Source: an uncultured Saprospiraceae bacterium
GTDB taxonomy: Bacteria > Bacteroidota > Bacteroidia > Chitinophagales > Saprospiraceae
DNA: 55,906 nt
NCBI GenBank assembly: GCA_905480595.1
Contig: CAJQQY010000019.1
Coordinates: 1-55,906, forward strand
Direction of reading: 5' to 3'
Shown here: positions 34,743 to 43,135 of the stretch, one piece after another
Position numbering within the stretch: the first letter of the stretch is position 1
Layout: the number at the start of each line of letters is the position of its first letter
Position numbers and translations under genes: made by a program
The notes under the pieces: generated by a model
Databases searched by the model: none
Seen by the model: only the letters and a program-made list of their open reading frames with translations
Told to the model about the DNA's origin: nothing

Positions 34743-34870
34743 GGGGCTTAATTGGCATCGACAGGATCGCTAATGATCAGGTACAACATGTAATATTGAC
34801 GAAACCCTGGTCTTCCATGGAGTGATGGATTGGCGATAACTGGACTCGGGTTCGACTCCCGAAAGCTCCA
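34743..34870 (+). ncRNA. Miniature tmRNA-like RNA (alanine-type tRNA-like domain, no tag)
   Basis: Acceptor stem: 34743-34749 (GGGGCTT) pairs with 34863-34869 (AAGCTCC); the third pair is G-U, the alanine identity element shared by tmRNAs and tRNA-Ala. A34870 is the discriminator; CCA is not encoded (CTA follows). T-arm: 34846-34850 with 34858-34862, five perfect pairs, loop TTCGACT, joined directly to the acceptor strand. The 5' part (GGCATCGACAGGAT) matches the short D-like loop of tmRNA. A long-range helix replaces the anticodon arm: 34766-34774 with 34829-34837 (9 bp, one G-U), then 34776-34779 with 34823-34826. A small hairpin (34806-34820) lies inside. At 128 nt it lacks the pseudoknots and the -ALAA-type tag of a normal ~350-nt tmRNA. 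It could be a derived functional RNA or an ssrA deletion remnant. Confidence 0.65.
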
Positions 34871-34962
34871 CTAATTTATTTATCTAAAGTTTATAACAAT
34901 GCTTTTACAGAGTGTTAGTTCTTGTTTTATTTATTCATTTATTTTTTATCAAAATAAAAATC

Positions 34963-36297
34963 ATGGCAAATAAAAAGAAGCGAATCGAGCGAGAACTCAC
35001 TTTAGTTCGAGATCGCGAATTATTAAAAAATCGTTTTAAAACAGAAAAGCAACAACGAAAGGATGGGCAAAAGATTTTTTTAGAGACGTTTTTAAAAGCC
35101 CAAAAACCAAATGACTTTAATAATAAAAATCGAAAGAGTCAATATCTTTTTTTATTTCGAAAAGTTCGTTGTTTAAAGAATCGGAACTTTAAAAGGTATA
35201 AAGAGTATTTAAAAATTTTGAAAACTCCCAAGCCTGTTTTTTCTCGACCGTATTATTATGAAAAAATGGCGACGTCATTTATTAACCAAGCACCATGTCG
35301 AAGTTTTGAATCCTGGCATATGCCCAAGTCAAAAAATGATTATGTTTTATTTAAAAGTTTGTTTTGTCACCTTTTGGTTCCTTACAAAATTCCTTCAGTA
35401 ATAGATGATACGATCGATCGATTTAGTCGATTTTATTTAACAGCAGAATCACAAGAAGTGGAAATTATGTTTCACATGATTAAAGGAAATGGAATTCATT
35501 CTTTTCCAAGATTGAATTTGGAGATGAATAGTAAAATGAATTTTTTACTGAATGATGCTCCGAAACATCTTCGATTACCTAAAGCTATGTGGTGGGCAAA
35601 AATTAGAAGCATGGGAGTGTCTTATTCCATTGCTACGAAGCTAGTTGATAATTTTTATATCGAGATTGCAACACCATGGATAGGTTGGTATGATGATTTA
35701 ATATTTTTCTTAAATAGGTTTCCTGATATTGGAAAAAGTGACTTGAAGAAAATTTTGGACTTTATCATTGCTCAGAAAAAGGATGGAATTTATATTCATG
35801 TGAATAATTGTGAGGAAGAAGTACGAGTGCCAGCTCTTTTTCCAGATTTTAAATTTAAAGGAAGAACGGTTGCCTCTGTATTGAAATATGTAGAAAAATG
35901 GAGAGCTTATGTTCAGATAGCAAAAGAAGGAGGAGTAGGAGGTGAGTTTAAAATTTCTCCAATTCAGCCGATGAGAATTAAACAAGGCAAGCGACTTATT
36001 CGAATTCGTCAAATTACTAATTTGAAAAATTTGGCTTTGGAAGGAAGTAAATTGAATCATTGCGTAGCGACTTATGCAGGTGAATGTTTGAGTGGAGCTT
36101 CTTCGATTTGGTCGATGAATGAAATTTTAGCTGTTGGGAAAATTAAACGCTTGATTACGATTGAAGTGGAAGAGGAAACTAAGAATGTTGAGCAAGCAAG
36201 TGGAAAATCTAATCGTGAATTATACAAGATGGAGAAGAAATGGTTAGAAATGTGGGTGGAAAAAGAAGGACTTGGTGTGGTTATCGAAGATCTATAA
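34963..36297 (+). CDS. PcfJ domain-containing protein
   Basis: 444 residues from the ATG at 34963; the upstream codons would extend towards the RNA gene and are hydrophobic low-complexity sequence. The N-terminal half is very basic (Lys/Arg-rich, about 1-110), as in nucleic-acid-binding proteins. The middle is helical with many aromatic residues. The C-terminal PcfJ-like domain carries LEGSKLNHCVATYAGECLSG (about residue 357-376) with the conserved H-C-V pattern, followed by IWSMNEIL and ITIEVEEETKNVEQASGKSN. PcfJ was named on a conjugative plasmid and has no proven biochemistry. It begins 92 nt after the tmRNA-like RNA, on the same strand, and ends in a strong terminator, so the two may form one unit. 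Confidence 0.8.
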   Translation: MANKKKRIERELTLVRDRELLKNRFKTEKQQRKDGQKIFLETFLKAQKPNDFNNKNRKSQYLFLFRKVRCLKNRNFKRYKEYLKILKTPKPVFSRPYYYEKMATSFINQAPCRSFESWHMPKSKNDYVLFKSLFCHLLVPYKIPSVIDDTIDRFSRFYLTAESQEVEIMFHMIKGNGIHSFPRLNLEMNSKMNFLLNDAPKHLRLPKAMWWAKIRSMGVSYSIATKLVDNFYIEIATPWIGWYDDLIFFLNRFPDIGKSDLKKILDFIIAQKKDGIYIHVNNCEEEVRVPALFPDFKFKGRTVASVLKYVEKWRAYVQIAKEGGVGGEFKISPIQPMRIKQGKRLIRIRQITNLKNLALEGSKLNHCVATYAGECLSGASSIWSMNEILAVGKIKRLITIEVEEETKNVEQASGKSNRELYKMEKKWLEMWVEKEGLGVVIEDL

Positions 36298-36302
36298 TGA
36301 AT

Positions 36303-36337
36303 AAAAAAACCGAAGTAATTTTACTTCGGTTTTTTTA
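36303..36337 (+). terminator. Strong terminator closing the NAD+/RNA island
   Basis: A-run plus CCGAAGTAA (36303-36318) pairs perfectly with TTACTTCGG plus T-run (36321-36336). It lies six bases after the PcfJ-gene stop codon. Confidence 0.9.
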
Positions 36338-36568
36338 TTCAGCAGATAATGAAGTTTTGATCAAAAAAATTGGAAGAGGTTCTATATCATATTTTAAAGT
36401 AGCTTACTTTGTTGGAATACTTATAACTAGCGGGAGAAATTATTTTTTAAAAGTTACATACGATAAATAAAAATATGTTTATGGCTATAATTGTTTATTT
36501 CCTTTAAAAAAGTGAGATTATCTTTAAATTGTTCTTGAAACATTACTTCTGACCAAACCCCTATAATC

Positions 36569-38923
36569 ATGAAAATAATAATATTATTATCTGCAAGTAT
36601 ATTTCTTACAAATTTTCCTTTTGCTCAGACTCCAACTCAAACCATCAAAGGAACAGTTATCGATAAAGACACCCAAGAGCCATTAATTGGAGCTACAGTC
36701 ATGGTAGATGGATTTGATGATTTAGGAACGACGACAGAAGTTGATGGAAGTTTCCGAATAGAAAATGTCCCTGTTGGGCGTAGGAAAATTATAGCAACTT
36801 ATGTAGGATATTTATCTTACTTAAATGATAATGTCCTTTTGAATTCAGCTAAAGAAGTAGAACTAAACATCTCACTTCTGCAAGCTTCCTCAGAATTGGG
36901 CGAAGTAACTGTCGTCGCCGTCCAAGATGGAAAGCAACCGAACAACGAAGACCTTCTCGTAAGTGCTATTTCTTTTTCAGTTGAAGATATCAAAAGTAAT
37001 GCAGCAAGTGCGAACGACCCTGGTCGAATGGCGATGGGATTCCCAGGAGTGCAACCCAATCGAGATAGTCGAAGTGATATTGTCATTCGAGGGAATTCCG
37101 GAATTGGATTGTTATGGCGACTCGAAGGAATCGATATTCCAAATCCGAATCACTTTGCACGGCGAGGTTCTTCAGGAGGCGGGATTACAATTTTTAGTAT
37201 GAGTATGTTGGGGAATTCTGATTTTTCGACAGGCGCATTTTCTGCGGAATATGGAAATGCATTTTCAGGAGTCTTCGATGTGAAACTACGAAATGGAAAT
37301 AAAGACAATCGAGAATATTCTTTTAAAGCGGGAATTTTAGGTTTAGATTTTTCCACCGAAGGCCCAATCAAAAAAGGGAAAAGCTCTTACCTCGTGAATT
37401 ATAGATATTCAACTTTAGGTATTTTAAATTCGATGGGAATCCATTTGGTTGGGCCACGGGTGAGTAATACTTTTCAAGACTTGTCATTTAAACTTCGTTT
37501 TGCTAGCAAAAATAACAGAGATATTTTATCCTTTTGGGGAATCGGAGGGCTGAGTCAAGAACGACAAGATCCAGTCGATGGAGTGGAGAATTGGAAATCA
37601 TATACAGACTATCGAACCCGTGATTTTGAAACAAATATGGGAGCGGTTGGAATGACACATACGCATCTTTTTAAGGATGACTCATATTTGAAAACTAACT
37701 TGGCAGTTATGAGTCAGCAGATATTATTTGCTAATGATACGTTGACTCAAGAGCTTACGGCAACCAATATAAATGATGAAGATTATAAGGAAGGTAGAAT
37801 AACTCTATCGACTAATTATAATAAAAAGTTCAGTCCAAAATTGACGCTAAAAACTGGAGCTTACATCAATAATCTCTTTTACGATTTGCATCATGATAAG
37901 TTGATAAAAGAAAGGACAGTTAATTATCTCGATATCAAAGACAATAGTTTTTTAATTCAACCCTATGTGAATTTTAGAATCCGCCCAAGGGTAGATTGGA
38001 TGATTAACGTGGGAGCACATGCAATGTTTTTTAGTTTAAATAATACCTACTCGGTCGAACCTCGTGTAGCAGTCAGAAAGAGTTTTTCAAAAATCAATTC
38101 TCTAAGTTTTGCCTACGGACTGCATAGTCGAACACTTCCAACGGGAAGTTATTTCACAAAAGTAACAGATAGTCAAAGTACGGTGAAACAACCAAATATG
38201 AATTTAGAATTGATAAAATCTCATCACCTAGTTTTAGCTTATGACCAATTGATCGCGAGTCGACTTCGATTGCATACAGAAGTTTATTTTCAATATCTAT
38301 TTGATGTTCCAGTTAGCATTGATGAAAATAGCACTTATTCAATCTTGAATGAAGTTGACGGCTTCGCAACTCAAGCTTTGGTGAGCGAAGGGACGGGAAG
38401 AAATTATGGAATTGATATTTCTTTACAACAATCTTTTAATGCAGGATTCTTTATGTTGTTATCGACGTCTATTTTTGAATCAACTTATCAAGCCTTGAAT
38501 AAGGAAAGATTTAATACTAGTTACAATAGTGGTGTGTCCGGAAGTTTATTGTTATCAAAAGAATTTACGTTTACAAATAATTCTGTTTTACAAACTGGTT
38601 TAAAATTATTATTCAACGGAGGGCAGCGATTAACACCGTTACTTGTTGATGGAGTAAATCCGGACGATCCGAATGAACCACTCTTAGATGAGTCCAAAGC
38701 ATTTACCCAAAAGGTCGATCCTTACTTCCGTCCTGATCTCAGAATTGCTTATCGAAAAGACAAAGAAGATTATGCATGGAGTTTATCATTAGATATTCAA
38801 AATGCGATTGCAAGAAAAAATATAGATGCGATCAGTCGGACGTTTGATCCAGATTTAGGAGAATGGGTTTTTAGAAAACAGTCAACTTTGACGCCGGTGT
38901 TGAGTTATCAAATTGATTTTTAG
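36569..38923 (+). CDS. TonB-dependent receptor with CarboxypepD_reg-like N-terminal domain
   Basis: 784 residues. Signal peptide (about 1-20, ending PFAQ); beta-sandwich carboxypeptidase-regulatory-like domain (about 24-110: IKGTVIDKDTQEPLIGATVM, VDGSFRIENVPVGRRKI); plug domain (about 130-270: SDIVIRGNSGIGLLWRLEGI, FSTGAFSAEYGNAFSGVFDV); then a beta barrel ending in ...VLSYQIDF with the terminal aromatic residue needed for outer-membrane assembly. Imports a ligand with TonB energy; no SusD partner lies next to it, so it is not a typical polysaccharide locus. A convergent ECF sigma/anti-sigma pair follows, but in the opposite direction and separated by a terminator. ATG at 36569. Confidence 0.93.
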   Translation: MKIIILLSASIFLTNFPFAQTPTQTIKGTVIDKDTQEPLIGATVMVDGFDDLGTTTEVDGSFRIENVPVGRRKIIATYVGYLSYLNDNVLLNSAKEVELNISLLQASSELGEVTVVAVQDGKQPNNEDLLVSAISFSVEDIKSNAASANDPGRMAMGFPGVQPNRDSRSDIVIRGNSGIGLLWRLEGIDIPNPNHFARRGSSGGGITIFSMSMLGNSDFSTGAFSAEYGNAFSGVFDVKLRNGNKDNREYSFKAGILGLDFSTEGPIKKGKSSYLVNYRYSTLGILNSMGIHLVGPRVSNTFQDLSFKLRFASKNNRDILSFWGIGGLSQERQDPVDGVENWKSYTDYRTRDFETNMGAVGMTHTHLFKDDSYLKTNLAVMSQQILFANDTLTQELTATNINDEDYKEGRITLSTNYNKKFSPKLTLKTGAYINNLFYDLHHDKLIKERTVNYLDIKDNSFLIQPYVNFRIRPRVDWMINVGAHAMFFSLNNTYSVEPRVAVRKSFSKINSLSFAYGLHSRTLPTGSYFTKVTDSQSTVKQPNMNLELIKSHHLVLAYDQLIASRLRLHTEVYFQYLFDVPVSIDENSTYSILNEVDGFATQALVSEGTGRNYGIDISLQQSFNAGFFMLLSTSIFESTYQALNKERFNTSYNSGVSGSLLLSKEFTFTNNSVLQTGLKLLFNGGQRLTPLLVDGVNPDDPNEPLLDESKAFTQKVDPYFRPDLRIAYRKDKEDYAWSLSLDIQNAIARKNIDAISRTFDPDLGEWVFRKQSTLTPVLSYQIDF

Positions 38924-38945
38924 AAACACATCTTTTCAAAAATAA

Positions 38946-38983
38946 AAAAAGCAGTTGGACTGAAAATTATCCAACTGCTTTTT
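38946..38983. terminator. Bidirectional terminator between receptor and anti-sigma genes
   Basis: AAAAAGCAGTTGGA (38946-38959) pairs with TCCAACTGCTTTTT (38970-38983) around a 10-nt loop; A- and T-runs flank it. It lies 22 nt past the receptor stop and 20 nt past the end of the anti-sigma gene on the other strand. Confidence 0.88.
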
Positions 38984-39003
38984 CATTATTGTATTAAGAA
39001 AAT

Positions 39004-39807
39004 TTAACTCGTTACATTCCCAATCACCACCAACTCATCCAAATTTGGAGCAGTATTTTTACCTGTCTCAACGGTAATCGCAAATGCCGCAGCATTCTCG
39101 ATAAAAGGAATTTCAATCAAATCATCACTATTCGTAGATACTTCGACGAGTCCCATATCAGTTGGTTTTCCATCGACGATTGCCCAGAGTTGGAGTACTC
39201 TGTCAGAAGGAATATCTGGAAGTGCATTTGCTCTTAAGTATGATTTCTGAGTAGCTTTGTTGAAGAAAATAGAGGCTAGAACATCTGGATATTTATCTTG
39301 AGCTTCACTAAGTTTAATTACTTGATTATCAGGATCTTGTAAGATTCTTATTTTGTCTTTAAGAACCTCATTTTCTTTTGAAGTTTCATCACAATCTGAT
39401 TGTAATGTTTCAAATTGAGTCGACAAAGTAGAAAACTTTCCAGCCTCTTCGGCAGCTTTTTGATTATTAGAAAGTGCCCACCAACTAGTTGCCAACAACA
39501 TTCCTCCGAGAAGTAGAGTCATGCCCCAACCACCAAAAGTAGAAGAGTCATTTTTCCCTGAATCTTTTGGTTTACTTTTTTGTAAAGCATCGATTTGGCT
39601 ATTGATTTTGGCATCAATATCAGGGGGCGTATCCATACCTTGTAGCTGCGCATATTGTTCCATGGCAACTTCTATTGCTTCGAGTTCTGTTTTGATTTCT
39701 GGGTAGGCACTTATGTACATTTCTACTTCTTTCTGCTCTTCTTCCGACGCAAGTCCGAGAACATAATGTTCTAAAATTCCAGATGCTATGTATTTTTTAA
39801 TATCCAT
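39004..39807 (-). CDS. Membrane anti-sigma factor (RskA-like)
   Basis: 267 residues. The cytoplasmic N-terminus (about 1-75, ILEHYVLGLASEEEQKEVEMY: a helical anti-sigma segment without a zinc motif) is followed by one membrane helix (about 94-110, GMTLLLGGMLLATSWWALS). A periplasmic coiled-coil stretch (about 112-155) and an RskA C-terminal domain complete it (SYLRANALPDIPSDRVLQLW, AIVDGKPTDMGLVEV, FAITVETGKNTAPNLDELVV). It should hold the ECF sigma factor encoded 45 nt upstream on the same strand. Start ATG 39807. Confidence 0.9.
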   Translation of the reverse strand: MDIKKYIASGILEHYVLGLASEEEQKEVEMYISAYPEIKTELEAIEVAMEQYAQLQGMDTPPDIDAKINSQIDALQKSKPKDSGKNDSSTFGGWGMTLLLGGMLLATSWWALSNNQKAAEEAGKFSTLSTQFETLQSDCDETSKENEVLKDKIRILQDPDNQVIKLSEAQDKYPDVLASIFFNKATQKSYLRANALPDIPSDRVLQLWAIVDGKPTDMGLVEVSTNSDDLIEIPFIENAAAFAITVETGKNTAPNLDELVVIGNVTS

Positions 39808-39852
39808 ATTTAATAAGTCAAAAAGACTTTCATTTTAGGTTTTAAAATAAGA

Positions 39853-40473
39853 TTAGAATAAGCCTTGAGATTGAGCCAAACTCAAACTCAAAAACAATAC
39901 GATACTGACTAACAAGTTCCTGATTTGGTCATCGTTAAGTTTTTCACGTAATTGATTGATTGCTAATCTTAATCTTGATTTTACTGTTCCGAGGGGGATA
40001 CCTAATTCTTTTTCAATTTCTCTTTGCGAGTATCCTTGGAAATAAGTATAGTCAATAAGGATTCTATGTTTTTCGTCAAGGGAGTTGATTACTTTTTGTA
40101 GAGCAAAATCCTTGACATTCATTTCTTCGTTGCCACCTATATTTTCATATACGGGATTATCTATGGAAGTGGTTTTTTGTTCGCGTTTTGATCTTGCAGT
40201 TCTAATCGAATCAATGGATGCATTTCTAGCAATGTTAGACATCCAAGTAAATAGCCTACCTTTTGAACGATTATAACTTTCGGCATTGATCCAAATTTTT
40301 ACAAAGACATCTTGCAAAATTTCTTCTGCCACTTCGCCAGATTTTACAACTCGAAGAATGATACCGTAGAGTGCCCTACCATAATTTTTATAGGCGATAT
40401 CAATTGCTCGACGATCTCCTTTTTCGAGGTAGGCAACGATTTCTTTTTCTGTATTTGAAATATTTATACTCAT
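39853..40473 (-). CDS. ECF RNA polymerase sigma factor (SigK-like)
   Basis: 206 residues. Region 2 (about 20-90: YGRALYGIILRVVKSGEVAEEILQDVFVKIW and GRLFTWMSNIARNASIDSIR) and region 4 (about 125-185: LDEKHRILIDYTYFQGYSQREIEKELGIPLGTVKSRLRLAINQLR) are complete. It pairs with the downstream RskA-like anti-sigma factor. An unusual hydrophobic C-terminal tail (NLLVSIVLFLSLSLAQSQG) follows region 4. The regulon is unknown; the divergent DUF4382 lipoprotein gene is a candidate target. ATG at 40473. Confidence 0.92.
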   Translation of the reverse strand: MSINISNTEKEIVAYLEKGDRRAIDIAYKNYGRALYGIILRVVKSGEVAEEILQDVFVKIWINAESYNRSKGRLFTWMSNIARNASIDSIRTARSKREQKTTSIDNPVYENIGGNEEMNVKDFALQKVINSLDEKHRILIDYTYFQGYSQREIEKELGIPLGTVKSRLRLAINQLREKLNDDQIRNLLVSIVLFLSLSLAQSQGLF

Positions 40474-40930
40474 TGACTGTGATGATTAATTTAATTTGGC
40501 GTGTTCATATTATTTTGATAAGATAGGCTAAGATAGAAAGTTTTAATTGGTTAAAAATTATTTTTTATGAAAGATCCACTTCGAAGGTTTTCCACGTAGG
40601 TTAGAATAGTTGAGTTAGAAAGTAATAGTAATTATCATGAATAGATTTGCCATAGGTTAATCAAAGGCTACATGTAATTGTATTATTGTTTTCCAATACA
40701 CAATGTTTTATTTATTTTTTTAAACAAAACATCCACTTTCTATTTCCACTTCGTAAATACTTTTATAAAAGAAAGATTAAAGTTTTTTCAGAGGGAATCA
40801 GTTAAGTTTTTAGATAGTGGATAGTTTTTTTTAAATATAGACTTACACTAATTTTTTGATTTAGATTCTTTTGAACAAATTTTATCCAAAATATTTTTAG
40901 GAATTTTTTTTAATCAAAAATTAAAATCAC
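40474..40930. other. 457-nt divergent promoter region (sigma factor / DUF4382 gene)
   Basis: Very AT-rich with no frame of interest and no strong hairpin. It should hold the promoters of the ECF operon and of the DUF4382 gene. No exact housekeeping -7 element was found at a convincing position, which would suit ECF-dependent promoters. Confidence 0.5.
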
Positions 40931-41911
40931 ATGAAACTATCAAGAAATTTTTTAATCAAAGGGATGTTATTTTTGGCGATTGTCATAGTCTTTACCAATT
41001 GTAAAAAGGATAATGACATGGGCACAATCGTCAAAGGAAAAGCGGAATTTGAAATTACTGATGCACCTATTGACGACACCTATGTTAAAGGAGCTTTCGT
41101 AACCGTAACTGCTGTAAAAGTAGATGGCGAAGTAATCAGCGATTTTAGCGGAGCAGTAACTATTGACTTATTAGCTTACCAAAATGGAAATACTAAAGCA
41201 TTAGGTTTAGGAGAGTTAGAGGCAGGAACTTACTCGAATGTAAGTTTAGTTTTAGACTACGAAAAAGATGTCAATGGTGACTCCCCAGGTTGTTATGTTT
41301 TAGCGACAGATAATACTAAGCACAGTCTTGAAAATAGTGCTAATTCTACTAGCGAAATTATTATCACTAGCGGAAATTTCGTAGTGGAAGAAAATAGTAC
41401 GACTAAATTAGTGATTGATTTTGATGTAAGAAAAGCGATCAAGAAGCAAGATAGTCCTCAACCGAATGATGAGTACGACTTTGTAACTGAGGCTGAGCTG
41501 AGAACTTCACTTCGAATGGTTAACAAAAATAAAACTGGAAAAGTAAAAGGAAAAGTGAGCGATAACTTTAGCCAAGCTGGCGATCGAGTAGTGGTTTATG
41601 CCTACAAAAAAGGAACTTTCAATCAATCGACGGAGACTACTGGTCAAGGAAGTAGTAACATTATATTTAAAAACGCCGAGACAAGTGCCGTTGTAGATGC
41701 GAATGGAAATTATAATATATCATTTTTATCAGAAGGCGAATATGAGTTGCATTACGTAGGATATGAAGACACTAATAATGACGGAAAAATGGAGGCAAAA
41801 GGATTTTTAGAAGTAGGTGCGTCTGCATCGTTAAATTTATTAGGATTGCAATTGGATGCTTCGGCTGATATTAATGTGGATGTAACTGTGATTGCAGTAA
41901 CACCATTCTAA
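40931..41911 (+). CDS. DUF4382 lipoprotein
   Basis: 326 residues. Lipoprotein signal ends in FTNCKK (Cys about residue 24). DUF4382 covers about 38-190 (FEITDAPIDDTYVKGAFVTV, LAYQNGNTKALGLGELEAGTYSNVSLVLD, followed by a CYV strand). A second beta domain at about 205-320 resembles a CarboxypepD_reg or DUF4382-associated fold (GKVKGKVSDNFSQAGDRVVV, VDANGNYNISFLSEGEYELH). Function not established; anchored in the envelope. It is divergent from the ECF sigma operon. ATG at 40931. Confidence 0.88.
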   Translation: MKLSRNFLIKGMLFLAIVIVFTNCKKDNDMGTIVKGKAEFEITDAPIDDTYVKGAFVTVTAVKVDGEVISDFSGAVTIDLLAYQNGNTKALGLGELEAGTYSNVSLVLDYEKDVNGDSPGCYVLATDNTKHSLENSANSTSEIIITSGNFVVEENSTTKLVIDFDVRKAIKKQDSPQPNDEYDFVTEAELRTSLRMVNKNKTGKVKGKVSDNFSQAGDRVVVYAYKKGTFNQSTETTGQGSSNIIFKNAETSAVVDANGNYNISFLSEGEYELHYVGYEDTNNDGKMEAKGFLEVGASASLNLLGLQLDASADINVDVTVIAVTPF

Positions 41912-42095
41912 ATAGAAAAAGACTATTCCGGAGGTATCGTTTCATGTTCATAGTAAAAGTCGAAACAGAAACAACTGAAAGGAGTATATCTGTTTCAGAT
42001 TTCACTCAATCTAACAAGAATGAAAAGGAAATTTTTTTCACTTTTTCTGCCAATACTTTTTTTAAACAACACCTATTATTATCATCAAAGTAAGA

Positions 42096-42137
42096 AAATA
42101 GTGACGGTTCTTTTTTAGAATCGTTGCTATTTCTATC
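42096..42137. terminator. Imperfect terminator hairpin between convergent DUF4382 and EamA genes
   Basis: AAATAGTGACGGTTCT pairs with AGAATCGTTGCTATTT at 13 of 16 positions around a short T-rich loop (about 42096-42132). Confidence 0.6.
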
Positions 42138-42162
42138 AAATTAGAGACTGTATATTTTGAAA

Positions 42163-43008
42163 CTATGCTGTCACCTCTTTTTTATTTTTAGAATACACAT
42201 TCAACAACATCCCCGTGATAATCAAAATAATTCCTAAAAGTGGCAACCAAGAATATGTTTCTCCAAATAAAAAATAACCCATAATCAACGCCCAAACTAG
42301 TTCCATATATTTAAAAGGAGCGAGCATACTGGTGTTTTCAGTTTGAAATGCACGCGTCATAAATACTTGTCCGATCAATCCTAATATTCCGATTCCAATT
42401 ACAGGATACCATTCATTCTCAATCGGCATTCTCCAAGAATTAATAAATAGTAAACTAAATAGAATGGAAATAACCATAAAGTAATTGATGATGGTCAAGT
42501 AATGTTCTTTGGCAGATAAATAGCGAACTAAAACGAAAACCATCCCTACAAAAAGAGCAGAAATCAACAACAAAACAAAACTTAAAATATCAATTCTAAT
42601 ATCAAATCCTTTCAAAACAATAACTCCTGAAAAGGCAATAAAAAAACTTAGCCATTGTAGACTCTTTACTTTTTCTTTTAGAAAATAAGCAGCTAAGACT
42701 ACTCCAAAAATTGGACCTAGATATCTAATCGAAATAGCAGAACCCAAAGGGACTTTTTGCAATGCCATGAAAAAAGTAGACAAAGAAATGACTCCAACTA
42801 AACCCCTGAGGAATAAATATTTTGGATTGTGTCCAATGATTGGGATTTTGCGTAAAAGCATTGTTGGGAAAATAAAAGCAAAGGTTCCGAAGGCTCGGAA
42901 GAAGACCACTTGCATCGGATCGAAGTCACTTAATTCTTTTGCCATTGCATTCATGATAGCAAATGCAAAAGTAGCGATGAGGATAAAAACTATTCCTTTG
43001 GAAATCAT
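42163..43008 (-). CDS. EamA/DMT-family transporter
   Basis: 281 residues from the ATG at 43008 (two codons upstream is only a TTG). Ten predicted membrane helices in two EamA repeats (about 1-135 and 145-275). The first helix is KGIVFILIATFAFAIMNAMAKEL and is followed by QVVFFRAFGTFAF, typical of drug/metabolite transporters; the second repeat has MLAPFKYMELVWALIMGYFLFGE. The substrate is unknown. A single gene; a long perfect palindrome lies 81 nt upstream of its start. Confidence 0.92.
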   Translation of the reverse strand: MISKGIVFILIATFAFAIMNAMAKELSDFDPMQVVFFRAFGTFAFIFPTMLLRKIPIIGHNPKYLFLRGLVGVISLSTFFMALQKVPLGSAISIRYLGPIFGVVLAAYFLKEKVKSLQWLSFFIAFSGVIVLKGFDIRIDILSFVLLLISALFVGMVFVLVRYLSAKEHYLTIINYFMVISILFSLLFINSWRMPIENEWYPVIGIGILGLIGQVFMTRAFQTENTSMLAPFKYMELVWALIMGYFLFGETYSWLPLLGIILIITGMLLNVYSKNKKEVTA

Positions 43009-43088
43009 CAACAAATGTAAAATAAATATTGATGATGTTTTTGGAAAAGGGTGAAATGTGATTGGTTTTTATGTGGAAAAATTAGAGA

Positions 43089-43125
43089 TAAGGTATGGGA
43101 TCCCTTAAAGGGATCCCATACCTTA
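43089..43125. repeat. Perfect 37-nt palindrome (hairpin) between EamA and ThuA genes
   Basis: 43089-43104 (TAAGGTATGGGATCCC) is perfectly complementary to 43110-43125, with a 5-nt centre TTAAA that can close further. It lies 11 nt after the ThuA stop on the transcribed strand and probably protects or ends that mRNA, though no T-run follows. Confidence 0.7.
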
Positions 43126-43135
43126 TACATCAAAT

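Noticed and set aside
34643-34825. 60-codon open frame across the tmRNA-like locus
   Set aside because: It starts with GTG in hairpin DNA, has no protein-like pattern beyond chance, and covers the 5' half of a structured RNA.
34846-34870. The T-arm and acceptor end as a plain tRNA gene or as an att site left by an island in ssrA
   Set aside because: No anticodon arm can be formed, so it is not a tRNA. The matching 5' acceptor strand and long-range helix are present, which an att remnant would not keep, and no integrase gene is in the window.
36240-36470. 76-codon frame after the PcfJ gene
   Set aside because: It starts inside the PcfJ gene in another frame and runs through a strong terminator hairpin.
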